From positions 252,575 through 316,574 of the forward strand of contig NZ_KE383868.1 in the NCBI RefSeq assembly GCF_000422505.1: a DNA stretch of 64,000 nt. The letters run 5' to 3'. The stretch is from Paenibacillus pinihumi DSM 23905 = JCM 16419. Its GTDB lineage: Bacteria; Bacillota; Bacilli; Paenibacillales; Paenibacillaceae. Under the pieces are notes generated by a model. The model saw only the letters and a program-made list of their open reading frames with translations, was not told where the DNA came from and did not search any database. The translations under genes and the position numbers were made by a program. Shown piece by piece: positions 8,631 through 17,838 of this stretch; position 1 is the stretch's first letter; each line of letters opens with the position of its first letter.

Positions 8631-9299
8631 TTGTCATTTTCAGTCATTTTTGATATGGACGGTACGCTGTTTCAGACGAATAAAATACTGGAACCGGCGC
8701 TTGATGCAACCTTTGATCATTTAAAAAGCTTGAATATGTGGGATCAGCCTGCGCCCATCGAAATCTATCGTCAAATTATGGGAGCGCCGCTGCCTTTTGT
8801 CTGGGAACGCTTAATGCCGGATCACTCCGAGACAGACAGACAAGCCACAAATAGTCTGTTCCATGAACATCTGCTGGCCCATATTTCGTCAGGCAAAGGG
8901 GATTTATATCCGGGTGTAGAGGAAGTGCTGCAACACCTGGTGGATAAGGGATACCCGATTTATATTGCGAGTAATGGACAAATCGAATATTTGAAGGCAA
9001 TCATAGATTATTATAAATTGGACCGATGGGTAACGGAAACATTCAGTATTTCGCAAATTGCCTCATTGAGCAAATCAGATCTGGTCCGCTCTATCAAGGA
9101 TAAATACAAGATTGATAACGGCGCCGTTATTGGAGACCGGTTGTCAGACATTCGGGCAGGACAAGATAACGGATTAATATCGATCGGCTGCAATTTTGAT
9201 TTTGCGCAAGCGGATGAACTTGCACAGGCTGATGTTGTCATCAACCGCATTGTGGAATTAAAAATCGCCATAAAAGAATTGACCCGCAAATCGTCGTGA
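8631..9299 (+). CDS. HAD-superfamily phosphatase (PGP/PpaX-like)
   Basis: A 222-residue HAD hydrolase. Motif I is FDMDGTLFQT (nucleophile Asp near residue 8), motif II is IYIASNGQ, the Lys of motif III lies near SLSKSDLV, and motif IV is VIGDRLSDIRAG. The long cap between motif I and II places it in subfamily I, like phosphoglycolate or pyrophosphatase-type enzymes. The start is TTG at 8631, with GGAGG seven bases upstream; no ATG is available before motif I. It is a single-gene unit on the plus strand with no informative neighbours. Confidence 0.85.
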   Translation: MSFSVIFDMDGTLFQTNKILEPALDATFDHLKSLNMWDQPAPIEIYRQIMGAPLPFVWERLMPDHSETDRQATNSLFHEHLLAHISSGKGDLYPGVEEVLQHLVDKGYPIYIASNGQIEYLKAIIDYYKLDRWVTETFSISQIASLSKSDLVRSIKDKYKIDNGAVIGDRLSDIRAGQDNGLISIGCNFDFAQADELAQADVVINRIVELKIAIKELTRKSS

Positions 9300-9480
9300 T
9301 TCTCCCCAAGCCAAACGGCCATACAATAAAACAGGAACATCCGGTATGAAGTCTCCGCCATTAGGCAGATCATCTCCGTCAGAATGTTCCTGTTCGTTAA
9401 TATAGAGCGTGCTGGCTCACATTGCACTTCTTTATCATGCAGTGCTTGAATGGCTCAGTAGCCAGGCTCCAGGTCTTCTT

Positions 9481-10503
9481 TTATTCCTGTATAGCGGGAA
9501 GAATATGGTCTCTGATTAGCGTCCACCTGTCGTGTGGATTCAACATAAACGTTGATGAAACAGCAACGACTAGCTCCTTTTCCGGGATGCAGCAAATGAC
9601 ATGGCCGCCGTCGCCGAGTGCCAGGTATGCCGATACGCCGTCCTCTTGGCGCAGCCACCAGAGATACCCGTAATGATTAGCGTTCATTGTCGTTGATTCG
9701 TCAATCCAGCTCTTCGGGATAATAGACTGCATACCCCAGACCCCACGGTTCAGATACAACTGTCCAAACCGCGCCATGTCCCGCGTACAAAGGGTAAGTC
9801 CCCATCCGCCTGTGGAATGGCCGCCGGGATCATGAACCCACCCTCTCACGTATTTTCCGAACAAATCCTCGAATCCATAGGATTGCATCTCATAATCCGG
9901 AATTTCCCGCATGCCGACCGGCTTGAACAAGTGTTCATTGGCAAATTCACGGGCATTTTTTCCTGTACTCCGGGAAATGATGGCTGACAGCAGATGCGCG
10001 CCGGCAGAGGCATATTTAAAGGCTCCGATGTCTCCATCTTCACCAAGCATATCCAGCGCATAGTCCACCCAGTCAGGCTGCATGCACATCTGATCCAGCG
10101 GTTCTCGCCAATCCTCAAATGAATAGGGAGCTGTCATCGTAAGAAGATGGCGTATTGTAATTTCATGCTTTTGTTCATTTGCTGCGTCAGGCACATATTC
10201 AGGGAAGAAATCCAGTACCTTTTGATCTACATTCGAAATGTATTGCAGATCAATGGCAATGCCAATCAAGGCAGATATCACACTCTTCGTTACGGACGCT
10301 ACATGATGGACATCATCCGGACCGCAACCGTTATAGTAATTCTCATAAGCGATAGATCCATGTCTCACAATGACAATGCCGTTTATATTGCTATATTCGG
10401 AATGGATGACAGCTTCAAGCTCTGCAAGCTTCCCGGCATCCATTCCCAAATTTGCAGATTCAGAGCAATTCAAGCTGATATTCGGCTTCTCGTTACGATT
10501 CAT
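9481..10503 (-). CDS. Beta-lactamase-fold serine hydrolase (class C/EstB family)
   Basis: A 340-residue protein of the PF00144 family. The nucleophile motif SVTK is at residues 70-73, the Tyr-x-Ser motif (YAS) at 164-166, and the KTG-like box is replaced by GDGGH at 297-301. There is no signal peptide, so it acts in the cytoplasm as an esterase or amidohydrolase and is unlikely to be a true beta-lactamase. AGGGGGA precedes the ATG by five bases. It follows the merR gene by only 10 bp and is probably its regulated partner. Confidence 0.85.
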   Translation of the reverse strand: MNRNEKPNISLNCSESANLGMDAGKLAELEAVIHSEYSNINGIVIVRHGSIAYENYYNGCGPDDVHHVASVTKSVISALIGIAIDLQYISNVDQKVLDFFPEYVPDAANEQKHEITIRHLLTMTAPYSFEDWREPLDQMCMQPDWVDYALDMLGEDGDIGAFKYASAGAHLLSAIISRSTGKNAREFANEHLFKPVGMREIPDYEMQSYGFEDLFGKYVRGWVHDPGGHSTGGWGLTLCTRDMARFGQLYLNRGVWGMQSIIPKSWIDESTTMNANHYGYLWWLRQEDGVSAYLALGDGGHVICCIPEKELVVAVSSTFMLNPHDRWTLIRDHILPAIQE

Positions 10504-10513
10504 TTCGTTCCCC

Positions 10514-11338
10514 CTATTTCTTCTTTACCGGAAAATAAACCTCGGTTACCATAGCATCAGGATCAGCGGCTTGCCCAGGGTCGGTCATATAGACTTCATA
10601 GGGAGATTTCACAAGCGTATATCCTTCATGCTCCACCCATTCCCTCAGCTTTGCATATACCGAGGTCAATCCGGAATACGGCCCCTTGTGTACCGATTTT
10701 GCACAAAGGCCACCGGGTAAATCCCTCGTTCCTTTTACGGCCTCCTGAATGGGGATCGCGAACTCCGTATCATTGCCTGAAGGATTGTATTCAGCGCTGT
10801 GATAGATCGTCATCGGTGTACCGAGAAGGGTAAGTTTTTCCGTTGCAATCCGGACATAAAGCCTGCTGAAATACAGTCCAAAGCCTTCAGAATAATGATC
10901 ACGGCTCAAGATCTGGCGAACATATAAGATATTCAGAGGCTCTGTGTCCACAAGCTGCACTTCGATCTGGTCCAGATATGCCATAAGGTGAACACCCTGC
11001 TCTACTTTGAAAATATCCTGGCTAATCTGCTGCAGTTTAAAATCCAATGCATTGCGCTGCTCCTCGATTTCCTGCCGCTTGCGGTTCAAAGCAGCATGCA
11101 ATCGCTCTTCATGTGCATCATCTTTCGTCTCCATAATGTCTTTGATTTCATCCAGAGAAAATTGATAGCCCTTCAAACGATTGATAAAAAGCATGTTCTT
11201 AAGCTGATGAATGGAATAATACCGGTAACCATTGTCCGGATTGATATCGTCCGGATGAATCAGGCCAATTTCGTCGTAATAGCGGAGCGTTTTTGCAGAT
11301 ACCTCGCAGATCTTTGAAAATTCCCCAATCGACAGCAT
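10514..11338 (-). CDS. MerR-family activator with GyrI-like ligand domain (BmrR/BltR type)
   Basis: About 274 residues. The N-terminal MerR helix-turn-helix is complete (LSIGEFSKICEVSAKTLRYYDEIGLI), followed by a dimerisation helix and a C-terminal effector domain of the GyrI/AraC-E type, ending FPVKKK. This is the layout of BmrR and BltR, which sense hydrophobic compounds. ATG 11338 is chosen because GGAGG lies seven bases upstream; a longer frame would read into the promoter. Its own promoter has the 19-bp spacer that MerR proteins untwist, so it should activate itself and the serine hydrolase in response to a ligand. Confidence 0.9.
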   Translation of the reverse strand: MLSIGEFSKICEVSAKTLRYYDEIGLIHPDDINPDNGYRYYSIHQLKNMLFINRLKGYQFSLDEIKDIMETKDDAHEERLHAALNRKRQEIEEQRNALDFKLQQISQDIFKVEQGVHLMAYLDQIEVQLVDTEPLNILYVRQILSRDHYSEGFGLYFSRLYVRIATEKLTLLGTPMTIYHSAEYNPSGNDTEFAIPIQEAVKGTRDLPGGLCAKSVHKGPYSGLTSVYAKLREWVEHEGYTLVKSPYEVYMTDPGQAADPDAMVTEVYFPVKKK

Positions 11339-11368
11339 GCGTTCACCTCCATTGCTTTGCTCCATTTC

Positions 11369-11399
11369 ACTATACACATTGCCCTAAGGGGAAAGTCAA
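11369..11399 (-). promoter_or_regulatory. MerR-type promoter with 19-bp spacer and internal palindrome
   Basis: Minus-strand -35 TTGACT (plus 11394-11399) and -10 TATAGT (plus 11369-11374) are 19 bp apart, 2 bp more than optimal. The palindrome CCCTAAGGG (11382-11390) sits inside the spacer. This is the signature of a MerR-family target and lies directly upstream of a merR gene. Confidence 0.85.
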
Positions 11400-11491
11400 T
11401 CCGAAAATATGCGCAGCTTTGCTCGACTTTCTTTTCCTGCTGCTGCACGCCAAACTGTGAAAAAGCCCTCCCATCCCGTTTTAATTCAATG

Positions 11492-11532
11492 AAAAATGAC
11501 TGCCCTCCGGTTATAAACCGTTGAGCAGTCAT
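11492..11532 (-). terminator. Terminator of the VOC gene
   Basis: ATGACTG (11496-11502) and CAGTCAT (11526-11532) form the base of a hairpin with an inner CCGGTT/AACCG stem; on the minus strand it is followed by TTTTTC. Confidence 0.65.
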
Positions 11533-11549
11533 CTTGAAAAATCATTCGC

Positions 11550-11930
11550 TTATTTTTTCTCCAATACCGCAAAGTAATTGTCTTCGTGATCTGCGAAGTT
11601 AAATACTCTGCCTGATGGCATCGTTATGATGTCGCCAACTTTAATATTTTTATTGGACAAATCGTGATGCAAGTCATCCAGGTTGTCCGTAAAGAACATT
11701 AATGACGGTGTACCCAAATTTAAACCGGGTGACATTTTCGCCACAAAGTCCTTATTGTGCAGAATGATGCTTGTTTCGGCAGCCTCAGCCGGGGCAACTT
11801 CAATCCATCTCATGCCCTGGCCGTTGTTTTCTTCGGAGATTACCTGGAACCCCAGCTTTGTTGTCCAGAAATCCACTGCTGCATCCTGGTCATTCACGTA
11901 CAGCATCACTTGGCCAAGCTTGCTAATCAT
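11550..11930 (-). CDS. VOC-family (glyoxalase/bleomycin-resistance-like) protein
   Basis: About 126 residues with one VOC unit: LGQVMLYVNDQDAAVDFWTTKLGF at the start, RWIEVAP in the middle and FADHEDNYFAV at the end. This family binds a divalent metal through paired beta-alpha-beta-beta-beta units and includes glyoxalases, dioxygenases and drug-binding proteins. The internal ATG at 11930 matches where family members begin; an ATG ten codons upstream is also possible, and neither has an ideal Shine-Dalgarno box. A single-gene unit; no substrate can be named. Confidence 0.8.
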   Translation of the reverse strand: MISKLGQVMLYVNDQDAAVDFWTTKLGFQVISEENNGQGMRWIEVAPAEAAETSIILHNKDFVAKMSPGLNLGTPSLMFFTDNLDDLHHDLSNKNIKVGDIITMPSGRVFNFADHEDNYFAVLEKK

Positions 11931-12427
11931 AGACCTGTCCACTCCCTTGAATGAATTCATTTCCAGCTCATACCCCTAACTTGTCCAACAAGAAGGGATC
12001 TGATACTTTGACAGCTTTTTCACATGTGTTATGAACTCTACAGCCGCTGCCATTCTATTATACGGGATTTGTGTGGATTTATATAGCGGCTTGCTGTGAA
12101 TGACTGGCCCGTCAGCCTTATCAGGTTTTCCACGCCATAATCTGCTCCCGGAAGTAACGCCCGATCTTTTCCATTTCGTTCCCGCCATCATAGGTTGAAT
12201 GCCTGTAGCCTTCAACACCTGATTTTTCTTGCTCTATTATCCTCTCCTGTCTTTTAAATTTCCTGCACAAATCAAGCCAATATTGACATTTGATATTGAA
12301 ATTGTTATTTTTAAAGGGAACGTATATTCGCTTTTGATGGATTTGTACGACGCTGAGGCACTAAGCCTTCTTTCGGGTATGTATGATGAACAATATTTCA
12401 GCAGGTTCAGTTTTTAGGAGGAAACAA

Positions 12428-12895
12428 TTGTTGGAGACCAGGTTAGCAAGGGCTTATGAGGCTCCGGAAGTGTTGCGTTTTTTTCAGAGCTATATACATG
12501 CCCATACAGAGGGGATCTATAGCATGGAGTTCGTCTGCCCGGATGGAATAAGAGCAGCAGTGTACAGACAACAGATTATTGCTGCTCTGGATAACGGAAT
12601 TGTAGTTGCGGCGCTGAGGTTTTACATCAAGAAGAACAGAGAAACAGCCTCCCTCTACCAATTTGCTATACAGGAACCATACCGGGGGAAGAGGCTGCTG
12701 GCACAGATGCTGGGATTGCTTGAGATACCTCATGTTCTTGCTCAATGCAAGGAAGATTCAATCTTTAATGACTACTACATGAAAACCGGCTGGACACGAA
12801 TAAAGACGGAGCGAAATTTGACGACCTGGTCATTGGATAATACAAGTAAAAGTATAATGACTACATCCCCTCAGGGTACAAGGCTCCAAGAATGA
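12428..12895 (+). CDS. GNAT-like acetyltransferase family protein
   Basis: About 155 residues. The middle part (NGIVVAALRFYIKK, then LYQFAIQEPYRGKRLLAQML) matches the beta4/beta5 region and acetyl-CoA pyrophosphate-binding loop of GNAT proteins (R-x-x-G-x-x-A replaced by YRGKRLLAQ), and DYYMKTGWTRI resembles the conserved C-terminal element. The start is TTG at 12428 with AGGAGG six bases upstream. The 3' end overlaps the convergent kinase-like gene by 35 bp. Acceptor substrate unknown. Confidence 0.65.
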   Translation: MLETRLARAYEAPEVLRFFQSYIHAHTEGIYSMEFVCPDGIRAAVYRQQIIAALDNGIVVAALRFYIKKNRETASLYQFAIQEPYRGKRLLAQMLGLLEIPHVLAQCKEDSIFNDYYMKTGWTRIKTERNLTTWSLDNTSKSIMTTSPQGTRLQE

Positions 12896-13376
12896 TATCG
12901 GCGCATTCATCCGCTGTATACACGCTGGTATCGACAGAGCAGCTGTACATAATGTTTTCAGACATAATTTGATGTTGTTCTTCAGATTGATTTAACCCGC
13001 GGTCACCACGCGCAATGTTCCGCTGGCGGCAAATGTCCAAAGGACAATACACCTCGACGATTTCTAACGGATATCCTTCAAAAATGGCTTTTACTTGTTC
13101 ATAATGAGGCTTCAATTCAGGCCTCTCAACAATTATTCCATCAATAAGAACGGGCTTTCCTTGGTCGGAAAACAGCTTTACCGTCTGGTACATCATCAAT
13201 ATAATTTCACTTAGATATTTCCAGTAGTCCTCATGCAAATATTTATCGCCTATCATTTGTTCAAAAATGTCGTTTGCGGCTACATGAAAAAATTTCTTGG
13301 ACTGGATTGCATCCACGATTGATGTCTTCCCTGAACTTGTCACTCCATTCAGGAAGATGATTTTTCCTTTTTCCAT
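12861..13376 (-). CDS. P-loop phosphotransferase, chloramphenicol phosphotransferase-like
   Basis: About 171 residues. A Walker A motif GVTSSGKTS lies about residues 9-17 and the arrangement GKPVLIDGIIVE and VEVYCPLDICRQRNIARGDRG matches the chloramphenicol phosphotransferase (CPT) fold, a small adenylate-kinase-like enzyme. The family also includes uncharacterised kinases, so activity on chloramphenicol is not implied. The ATG at 13376 has AAGGAG ten bases upstream. The 3' end overlaps the convergent GNAT gene. Confidence 0.75.
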   Translation of the reverse strand: MEKGKIIFLNGVTSSGKTSIVDAIQSKKFFHVAANDIFEQMIGDKYLHEDYWKYLSEIILMMYQTVKLFSDQGKPVLIDGIIVERPELKPHYEQVKAIFEGYPLEIVEVYCPLDICRQRNIARGDRGLNQSEEQHQIMSENIMYSCSVDTSVYTADECADIILGALYPEGM

Positions 13377-13509
13377 TTGTCGTATTCTCCTTATCAAATG
13401 CATACAAATCACACCTATATGGTGAAATCTGATTTCAGTCTAGCATTGGTGAGCAAACAGGTACCAGATACACTTTATTTTTAATCATTTTTTACAATAA
13501 CTCTTCTAT

Positions 13510-13559
13510 GCAAAAGCACAAGAAAAGGTACGTCACCCGTCGTGCCCTTCTTGTGCTTG
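13510..13559 (-). terminator. Terminator downstream of murE
   Basis: AAGCACAAG (from about 13514) pairs with CTTGTGCTT (to 13559); on the minus strand the stem is followed by TTTGC. A weaker T-run on the plus side. Confidence 0.6.
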
Positions 13560-13630
13560 ATATCTATTTTTATTAAGTTTTTGCTTCTCTTGAAGCTCTT
13601 CCCTACTCATCTGAGTTCCTTGATCATTCC

Positions 13631-15127
13631 TTACCTGTTTCTCATTCGAATTGCTTCCCTTGCGACTTCACGGTCATCAAAATGGATCGTTCGATCTTTT
13701 AAAATTTGATACGTTTCGTGGCCTTTGCCTGCAAGGATGATGATATCTCCCGCCTCTGCCATCTCCACCGCATGAATAATGGCATGTCTACGATCCTCTA
13801 TCATCATATAAGAGCTGTCAGAGGCTCCATAATCCAATATACCCTGTTCAATATCCGTCAGAATTTGACGGGGCTCTTCGTTGCGGGGGTTATCTGACGT
13901 CACAATAACGAAATCGCTATATGCAGCAGCAAGCTTTCCCATCAATGGCCTTTTCGTCCGGTCCCGGTCTCCGCCGCAGCCAAATACCGTAATGACCTTG
14001 CGTTTTGCCAATTCATGCAGTGTAGAGAGTGCTTTCTCCAGACCGTCCGGCGTATGGGCATAGTCGGCAAGCACAAGGAAATCCTGCTGCTCATTAATAA
14101 CCTCCATCCGTCCGGCAACGAATGCAAGACCTGCAATTCCTTGCCGGATAACCTCCAGCGGGATTTGTTCTACAAGTGCTGTGCTGATAGCAGCCAGAGC
14201 ATTATAAACATTAAATGTGCCTATCATCTGAAGCTCTATCGTGGTGGAACCAGCAAAAGAATGCAAGGTGAAGCTTGTTCCCTTGGCAGTAAGCCGGATG
14301 TCTTCTGCCCGTATATCTGCCGTGTTCTTGATTCCATAGGTCACGACTTGCGCTGCGGTAATTCCAGAAAGATAAGCAGATGCCCCATCATCGGCATTTA
14401 AAATCGCGAACTTTCGCTTGGACGGTTCGGGCGTGAAAGAATTCCCCAGACCGGAAAAAAGCGTCCCCTTGGCAGCCAGATACTGTTCCATTGTCTGATG
14501 GTAGTCCAAGTGATCTTGCGTCAAGTTTGTAAAAACGGCAGTCCGAAAATTACAGCCAAGCACTCTTCCCATATGCAGACCTTGTGATGTTACTTCCATC
14601 ACGCAATAATCAACCGCTGAATCCTTCATCCTTCTTAGATTGGATTGCAGCCTGTGGGGGCTTTGGGTATTTATATCGGTTTCAAATTGTTCAGAGCCGA
14701 TCTTTGTGCCGATATTCCCCATTAAGCCAGTGCGATAACCGGCATGCGCAAAAATTGCTTCAATCATATGACTAGTTGTTGTTTTACCGTTGGTTCCTGT
14801 AACCCCAATCAGTGGAAGCTCTATGCTTGGGTATCCATAGAATTGTGCCGCAAGAAGTGCTAATGCATAGCGTGCATCCGGTACCTTGATCGTTGGCACA
14901 TTCGTGTATACATCCTGCTCGACAATCAAAGCGGCTGCGCCGGCTTGAATAGCATCATTAATATAGGGATGACGGTCCTCCTGAAAGCCTGGAATGCCGG
15001 GAATACATACGAATAGCTCGCCATGTTTTATATGCTTGGAGTTTGTATGAATCCCTGTAATCTCAATATTCAGATCTCCATGTATTTGGGCAATGGTTAA
15101 TGGTTTGATAAGCTGACCTAATTTCAA
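13631..15127 (-). CDS. murE: UDP-N-acetylmuramoyl-tripeptide synthetase, meso-DAP type
   Basis: About 498 residues, normal for MurE, which adds the third amino acid to UDP-MurNAc-dipeptide. ATP loop GTNGKTTT lies at about 112-119, and the DNPRNEEP motif (about 412-419) is the signature that selects meso-diaminopimelate over lysine. The start is most likely TTG at 15127 (AAAGGGGA seven bases before, giving a protein that begins MKLGQLIKPL as MurE proteins do); a GTG eight codons upstream overlaps that box. It stands alone and not beside murF, mraY or murD, so it is either the relocated sole murE or a second copy. Confidence 0.93.
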   Translation of the reverse strand: MKLGQLIKPLTIAQIHGDLNIEITGIHTNSKHIKHGELFVCIPGIPGFQEDRHPYINDAIQAGAAALIVEQDVYTNVPTIKVPDARYALALLAAQFYGYPSIELPLIGVTGTNGKTTTSHMIEAIFAHAGYRTGLMGNIGTKIGSEQFETDINTQSPHRLQSNLRRMKDSAVDYCVMEVTSQGLHMGRVLGCNFRTAVFTNLTQDHLDYHQTMEQYLAAKGTLFSGLGNSFTPEPSKRKFAILNADDGASAYLSGITAAQVVTYGIKNTADIRAEDIRLTAKGTSFTLHSFAGSTTIELQMIGTFNVYNALAAISTALVEQIPLEVIRQGIAGLAFVAGRMEVINEQQDFLVLADYAHTPDGLEKALSTLHELAKRKVITVFGCGGDRDRTKRPLMGKLAAAYSDFVIVTSDNPRNEEPRQILTDIEQGILDYGASDSSYMMIEDRRHAIIHAVEMAEAGDIIILAGKGHETYQILKDRTIHFDDREVAREAIRMRNR

Positions 15128-15274
15128 AGCGTCATCCCCTTTATAATTCACTCTTTGTTTTATAGTATTCTATGATATGGGGTGTTTTTCCTTGTTTTTC
15201 AAACCACACAACAGTCCTTAGATGCTCAAAATGAGTGAAGCATCGCTATAATACATAAAAAACTTTATGTAAAC

Positions 15275-15323
15275 TAAAAAATCCCGAGAAAAGGCACAAT
15301 TGATGCACTCTTCTCAGGATTTT
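15275..15323 (-). terminator. Terminator of the sugar cluster
   Basis: AATCCCGAGAA (15280-15290) pairs with TTCTCAGGATT (15311-15321) with one mismatch; on the minus strand it is followed by TTTTTTAG. It lies just after the last gene of the 15365-18774 cluster. Confidence 0.75.
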
Positions 15324-15364
15324 CAGTAGTTACTAATCTCTCTCAGCAGATTTGAACCCCAAAC

Positions 15365-16300
15365 CTACTTTCCAGCCAGCATCCTCTTCATATCCTCCAC
15401 AGAGTCTTTGAAATGGGGATGAAGCCTGAATTCAATCTCCATGTTAACGATTCCTTGATAAGGCGCCAGCCACTCCATTACGTCCTCGTAAGGGATCGAA
15501 CCCCAGCCTACAGGCAAGTGCAAGTCCCCATACCCGTAAGGGAGATTGCTCATATAAGCTTTGGCATCGTACAAATTTCCGAAGTTGTCGTGGATGTGCA
15601 GATGCTTGACATACGGTAATGCCGCCTGGATCGCCTCTTGAAAGTCGTAGCCGTAAGCTATGGATGTCAAATAGCAATGTCCAACATCCAATGTCATGCC
15701 GACGTTGTCCAGACCAATGCGGCGGATATGCTGGATGACCGTCTGCGGCTGAATCCCGTAGGTATAATCATTCTTCATGTCATACCATATATTATTTTCA
15801 ATTCCAATCGAAATGCCCGCTTCTTGCGCCATAACACCCAATTTGCGAAGCTTCGCAGCATCCTCTTCAAGCAGCTGCTTGAACAGCTCTTCCCGCTTCA
15901 ACTGCCCGTATTGAGGGTAATAATGCTGCACAAGATTTTGATCGGTCAATTCGGCGTAAGAGCTATGGTACACAATCATATCGGCGCCAATAGCCGCAGA
16001 CAGATCAATTCCTGCTTCGAAGGCGGCATAGTATTCGGCGCCCTTGGTATACGATAACAAATTCAACTCATAGGGCAAATGCATCGTATAGCGAAGCTCG
16101 TATTTATCCAGTACCTCGCGCACCTTCTCCAGCCGCTTCGGATGAACGCGTCCCCCGATAACAACATCAAGCCCGTGCATGATCAGTTCGGCGAAGTCGC
16201 ATCCGGCAGCATCGATGTATCCGAGATGGCGCTCCAATGCCTCCAAATCCCCATTTACCAATTCCGCGTTGAGACTAATCCCAATTCCCCTTGCTTGCAT
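15365..16300 (-). CDS. Sugar phosphate isomerase/epimerase (xylose-isomerase-like TIM barrel)
   Basis: A 311-residue AP_endonuc_2/TIM-barrel protein. Conserved metal ligands are seen in IGIENNIWYD (Glu), MTLDVGHCYL (Asp, His), HLHIHDNFG (His) and the closing VNMEIEFRLHPHF (Glu). Such enzymes interconvert keto and aldo sugars or epimerise at C3. GGAGG lies seven bases before the ATG. It is the last gene after the PfkB kinase and GH4 glycosidase under the LacI regulator, so it probably processes the released sugar. Confidence 0.85.
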   Translation of the reverse strand: MQARGIGISLNAELVNGDLEALERHLGYIDAAGCDFAELIMHGLDVVIGGRVHPKRLEKVREVLDKYELRYTMHLPYELNLLSYTKGAEYYAAFEAGIDLSAAIGADMIVYHSSYAELTDQNLVQHYYPQYGQLKREELFKQLLEEDAAKLRKLGVMAQEAGISIGIENNIWYDMKNDYTYGIQPQTVIQHIRRIGLDNVGMTLDVGHCYLTSIAYGYDFQEAIQAALPYVKHLHIHDNFGNLYDAKAYMSNLPYGYGDLHLPVGWGSIPYEDVMEWLAPYQGIVNMEIEFRLHPHFKDSVEDMKRMLAGK

Positions 16301-16393
16301 GCATCCGCCTCCCGGCTAATCATTAATGGAGCTTCTTATCCTGCAGCTGCGGACACGACTGTCTCCAGCCGATTCCGCAGATCAATACCCTGC

Positions 16394-17764
16394 TTATTTC
16401 CATTCACCAAGAATGTCCACATAAGCTTCCAGATAATCGTTCACGAGGCTCTTCGCCATCGAATACGAATTAACGAGCGGATGTACCATCAATGCTTTGA
16501 TTGCAGTTTCTCTGGATTTGTTCAATACAGCTTCAACAGTCAGGCTTTCGAACAGCTTCACGTTTTTCATCAATTGGTAAGCATGCTCCGGGAGCTTCTT
16601 CGGTGTCACCGGAATCGCGCCGTTTGCCGTCATCTTGCATGTGATTTCAAGCACATCGTTTTTATCGAAGCCTTCTACATGCTCGCCAGCCGGAATATTG
16701 AGCACAATATGCTTCTCAATGCCCTGGTTCATCGCCCTGGCAAAGTCCAGCATAACGCCGGCATAGCCGAGTGTATTTGGCATTTCCAGCTTTTCATCCT
16801 CAGACGGCTGATGGATTGGTCCTTTGCTGGTCTCAATTGCCATATAAGAAGACTCACGCTTGTGCATGAAACGCAGGTAGGTTTGAAGTGCCGTTTCAGG
16901 ATCAGCGTCGATGTCCATTCCTGCCAAGACACGCAGCATTTCTGCATTGTTCGCTTCGACGAACTTGGCACGGGTATCGCCGTTATTAATAATGTTCTGA
17001 ACGGCTTGCTCACGGTTGTAATAATAGTACAGGTATTCGTTCGGCAGCAGCTTCAGCGTGTTGATCAGTTCCGGATCGAACATTTTGAATTCTTCTACCT
17101 TGGCGATAAATTCCTTGTTGGACACGAGCTCAGGCAGCAGCTCCTTGCCTTCATGCACAATGCTGGTAATCCAGGACAGATGGTTGAGGCCGACAAACTC
17201 CACATACAGTTCATCCGGATTGGCTCCAATCGCTTCTGCAATTCTGATTTTGGTCGAGCTTGGCGTGTCGCAAATGCCGATTACACGATCGTAGCCGGCA
17301 GTATGCAGCGCTTGCGATACGAGTCCTGAAGGATTGGTAAAGTTGAATACCCAAGCATTTGGCGCAATCCGCTTGATTTTTTCACAATAGTCGAGCAGCA
17401 CAGGAATCGTACGAACTGCCATGGAGAATCCTCCAGGGCCAGTTGTTTCCTGACCGATAACACCATGTTTCAGCGCAATTTGCTCATCGATGACACGGGA
17501 GCGGTCATTGCCGACCCGAATCGTCGTAATCACATAATCCGCGCCGACGAGTGCTTCTTCGATGTCGTTGCTAAATTCCAGCTCCATATCAATACCTCTC
17601 TGCGCGATGACATGCTTGCACAGCTTGCCGATGATTTCCAGCTTCTCCTGATTGACGTCATACATCACAAATTTCTTAATGCCGATATCTTTTGCCAGCA
17701 TAGTCAAGCTTTTTGTAAAGAATACTGCGCGAACACCCGCGCCTCCGATTAATACCAGTTTCAT
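16394..17764 (-). CDS. Glycoside hydrolase family 4 enzyme
   Basis: A 456-residue GH4 protein. It has an N-terminal Rossmann motif (VLIGGAGVR) for NAD, the conserved ETTGPGGF and NFTNPSG segments, the metal ligands in GICDTPS (Cys) and FVGLNHLSW (His), and the downstream GDTRAKFVE region. GH4 enzymes cleave alpha- or beta-glycosides by NAD- and Mn-dependent oxidation at C3, mostly on 6-phosphorylated sugars such as phospho-cellobiose. Exact substrate is not readable. GAGGAGG lies seven bases from the ATG. It sits between the PfkB kinase and the isomerase, which suggests that the intracellular substrate may be phosphorylated, though no PTS genes are in the window. Confidence 0.9.
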   Translation of the reverse strand: MKLVLIGGAGVRAVFFTKSLTMLAKDIGIKKFVMYDVNQEKLEIIGKLCKHVIAQRGIDMELEFSNDIEEALVGADYVITTIRVGNDRSRVIDEQIALKHGVIGQETTGPGGFSMAVRTIPVLLDYCEKIKRIAPNAWVFNFTNPSGLVSQALHTAGYDRVIGICDTPSSTKIRIAEAIGANPDELYVEFVGLNHLSWITSIVHEGKELLPELVSNKEFIAKVEEFKMFDPELINTLKLLPNEYLYYYYNREQAVQNIINNGDTRAKFVEANNAEMLRVLAGMDIDADPETALQTYLRFMHKRESSYMAIETSKGPIHQPSEDEKLEMPNTLGYAGVMLDFARAMNQGIEKHIVLNIPAGEHVEGFDKNDVLEITCKMTANGAIPVTPKKLPEHAYQLMKNVKLFESLTVEAVLNKSRETAIKALMVHPLVNSYSMAKSLVNDYLEAYVDILGEWK

Positions 17765-17838
17765 TGTAAGTCCTCCTCAAGAAGTTAAATTTGTTAAGTT
17801 ATATTTGATCAAGAACATAGCGCATCAAGCAAAATTGC

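Noticed and set aside
11976..12218. An 80-codon minus-strand frame in the gap between VOC and GNAT genes
   Set aside because: No ribosome site, no domain and no conserved composition; treated as chance.
16079..17329. A 416-codon plus-strand open frame across the GH4 gene and the isomerase start
   Set aside because: It is antisense to two well-supported genes with good motifs and ribosome sites. The predicted protein has no recognisable domain and shows shadow-like His/Cys/Ile-rich text.
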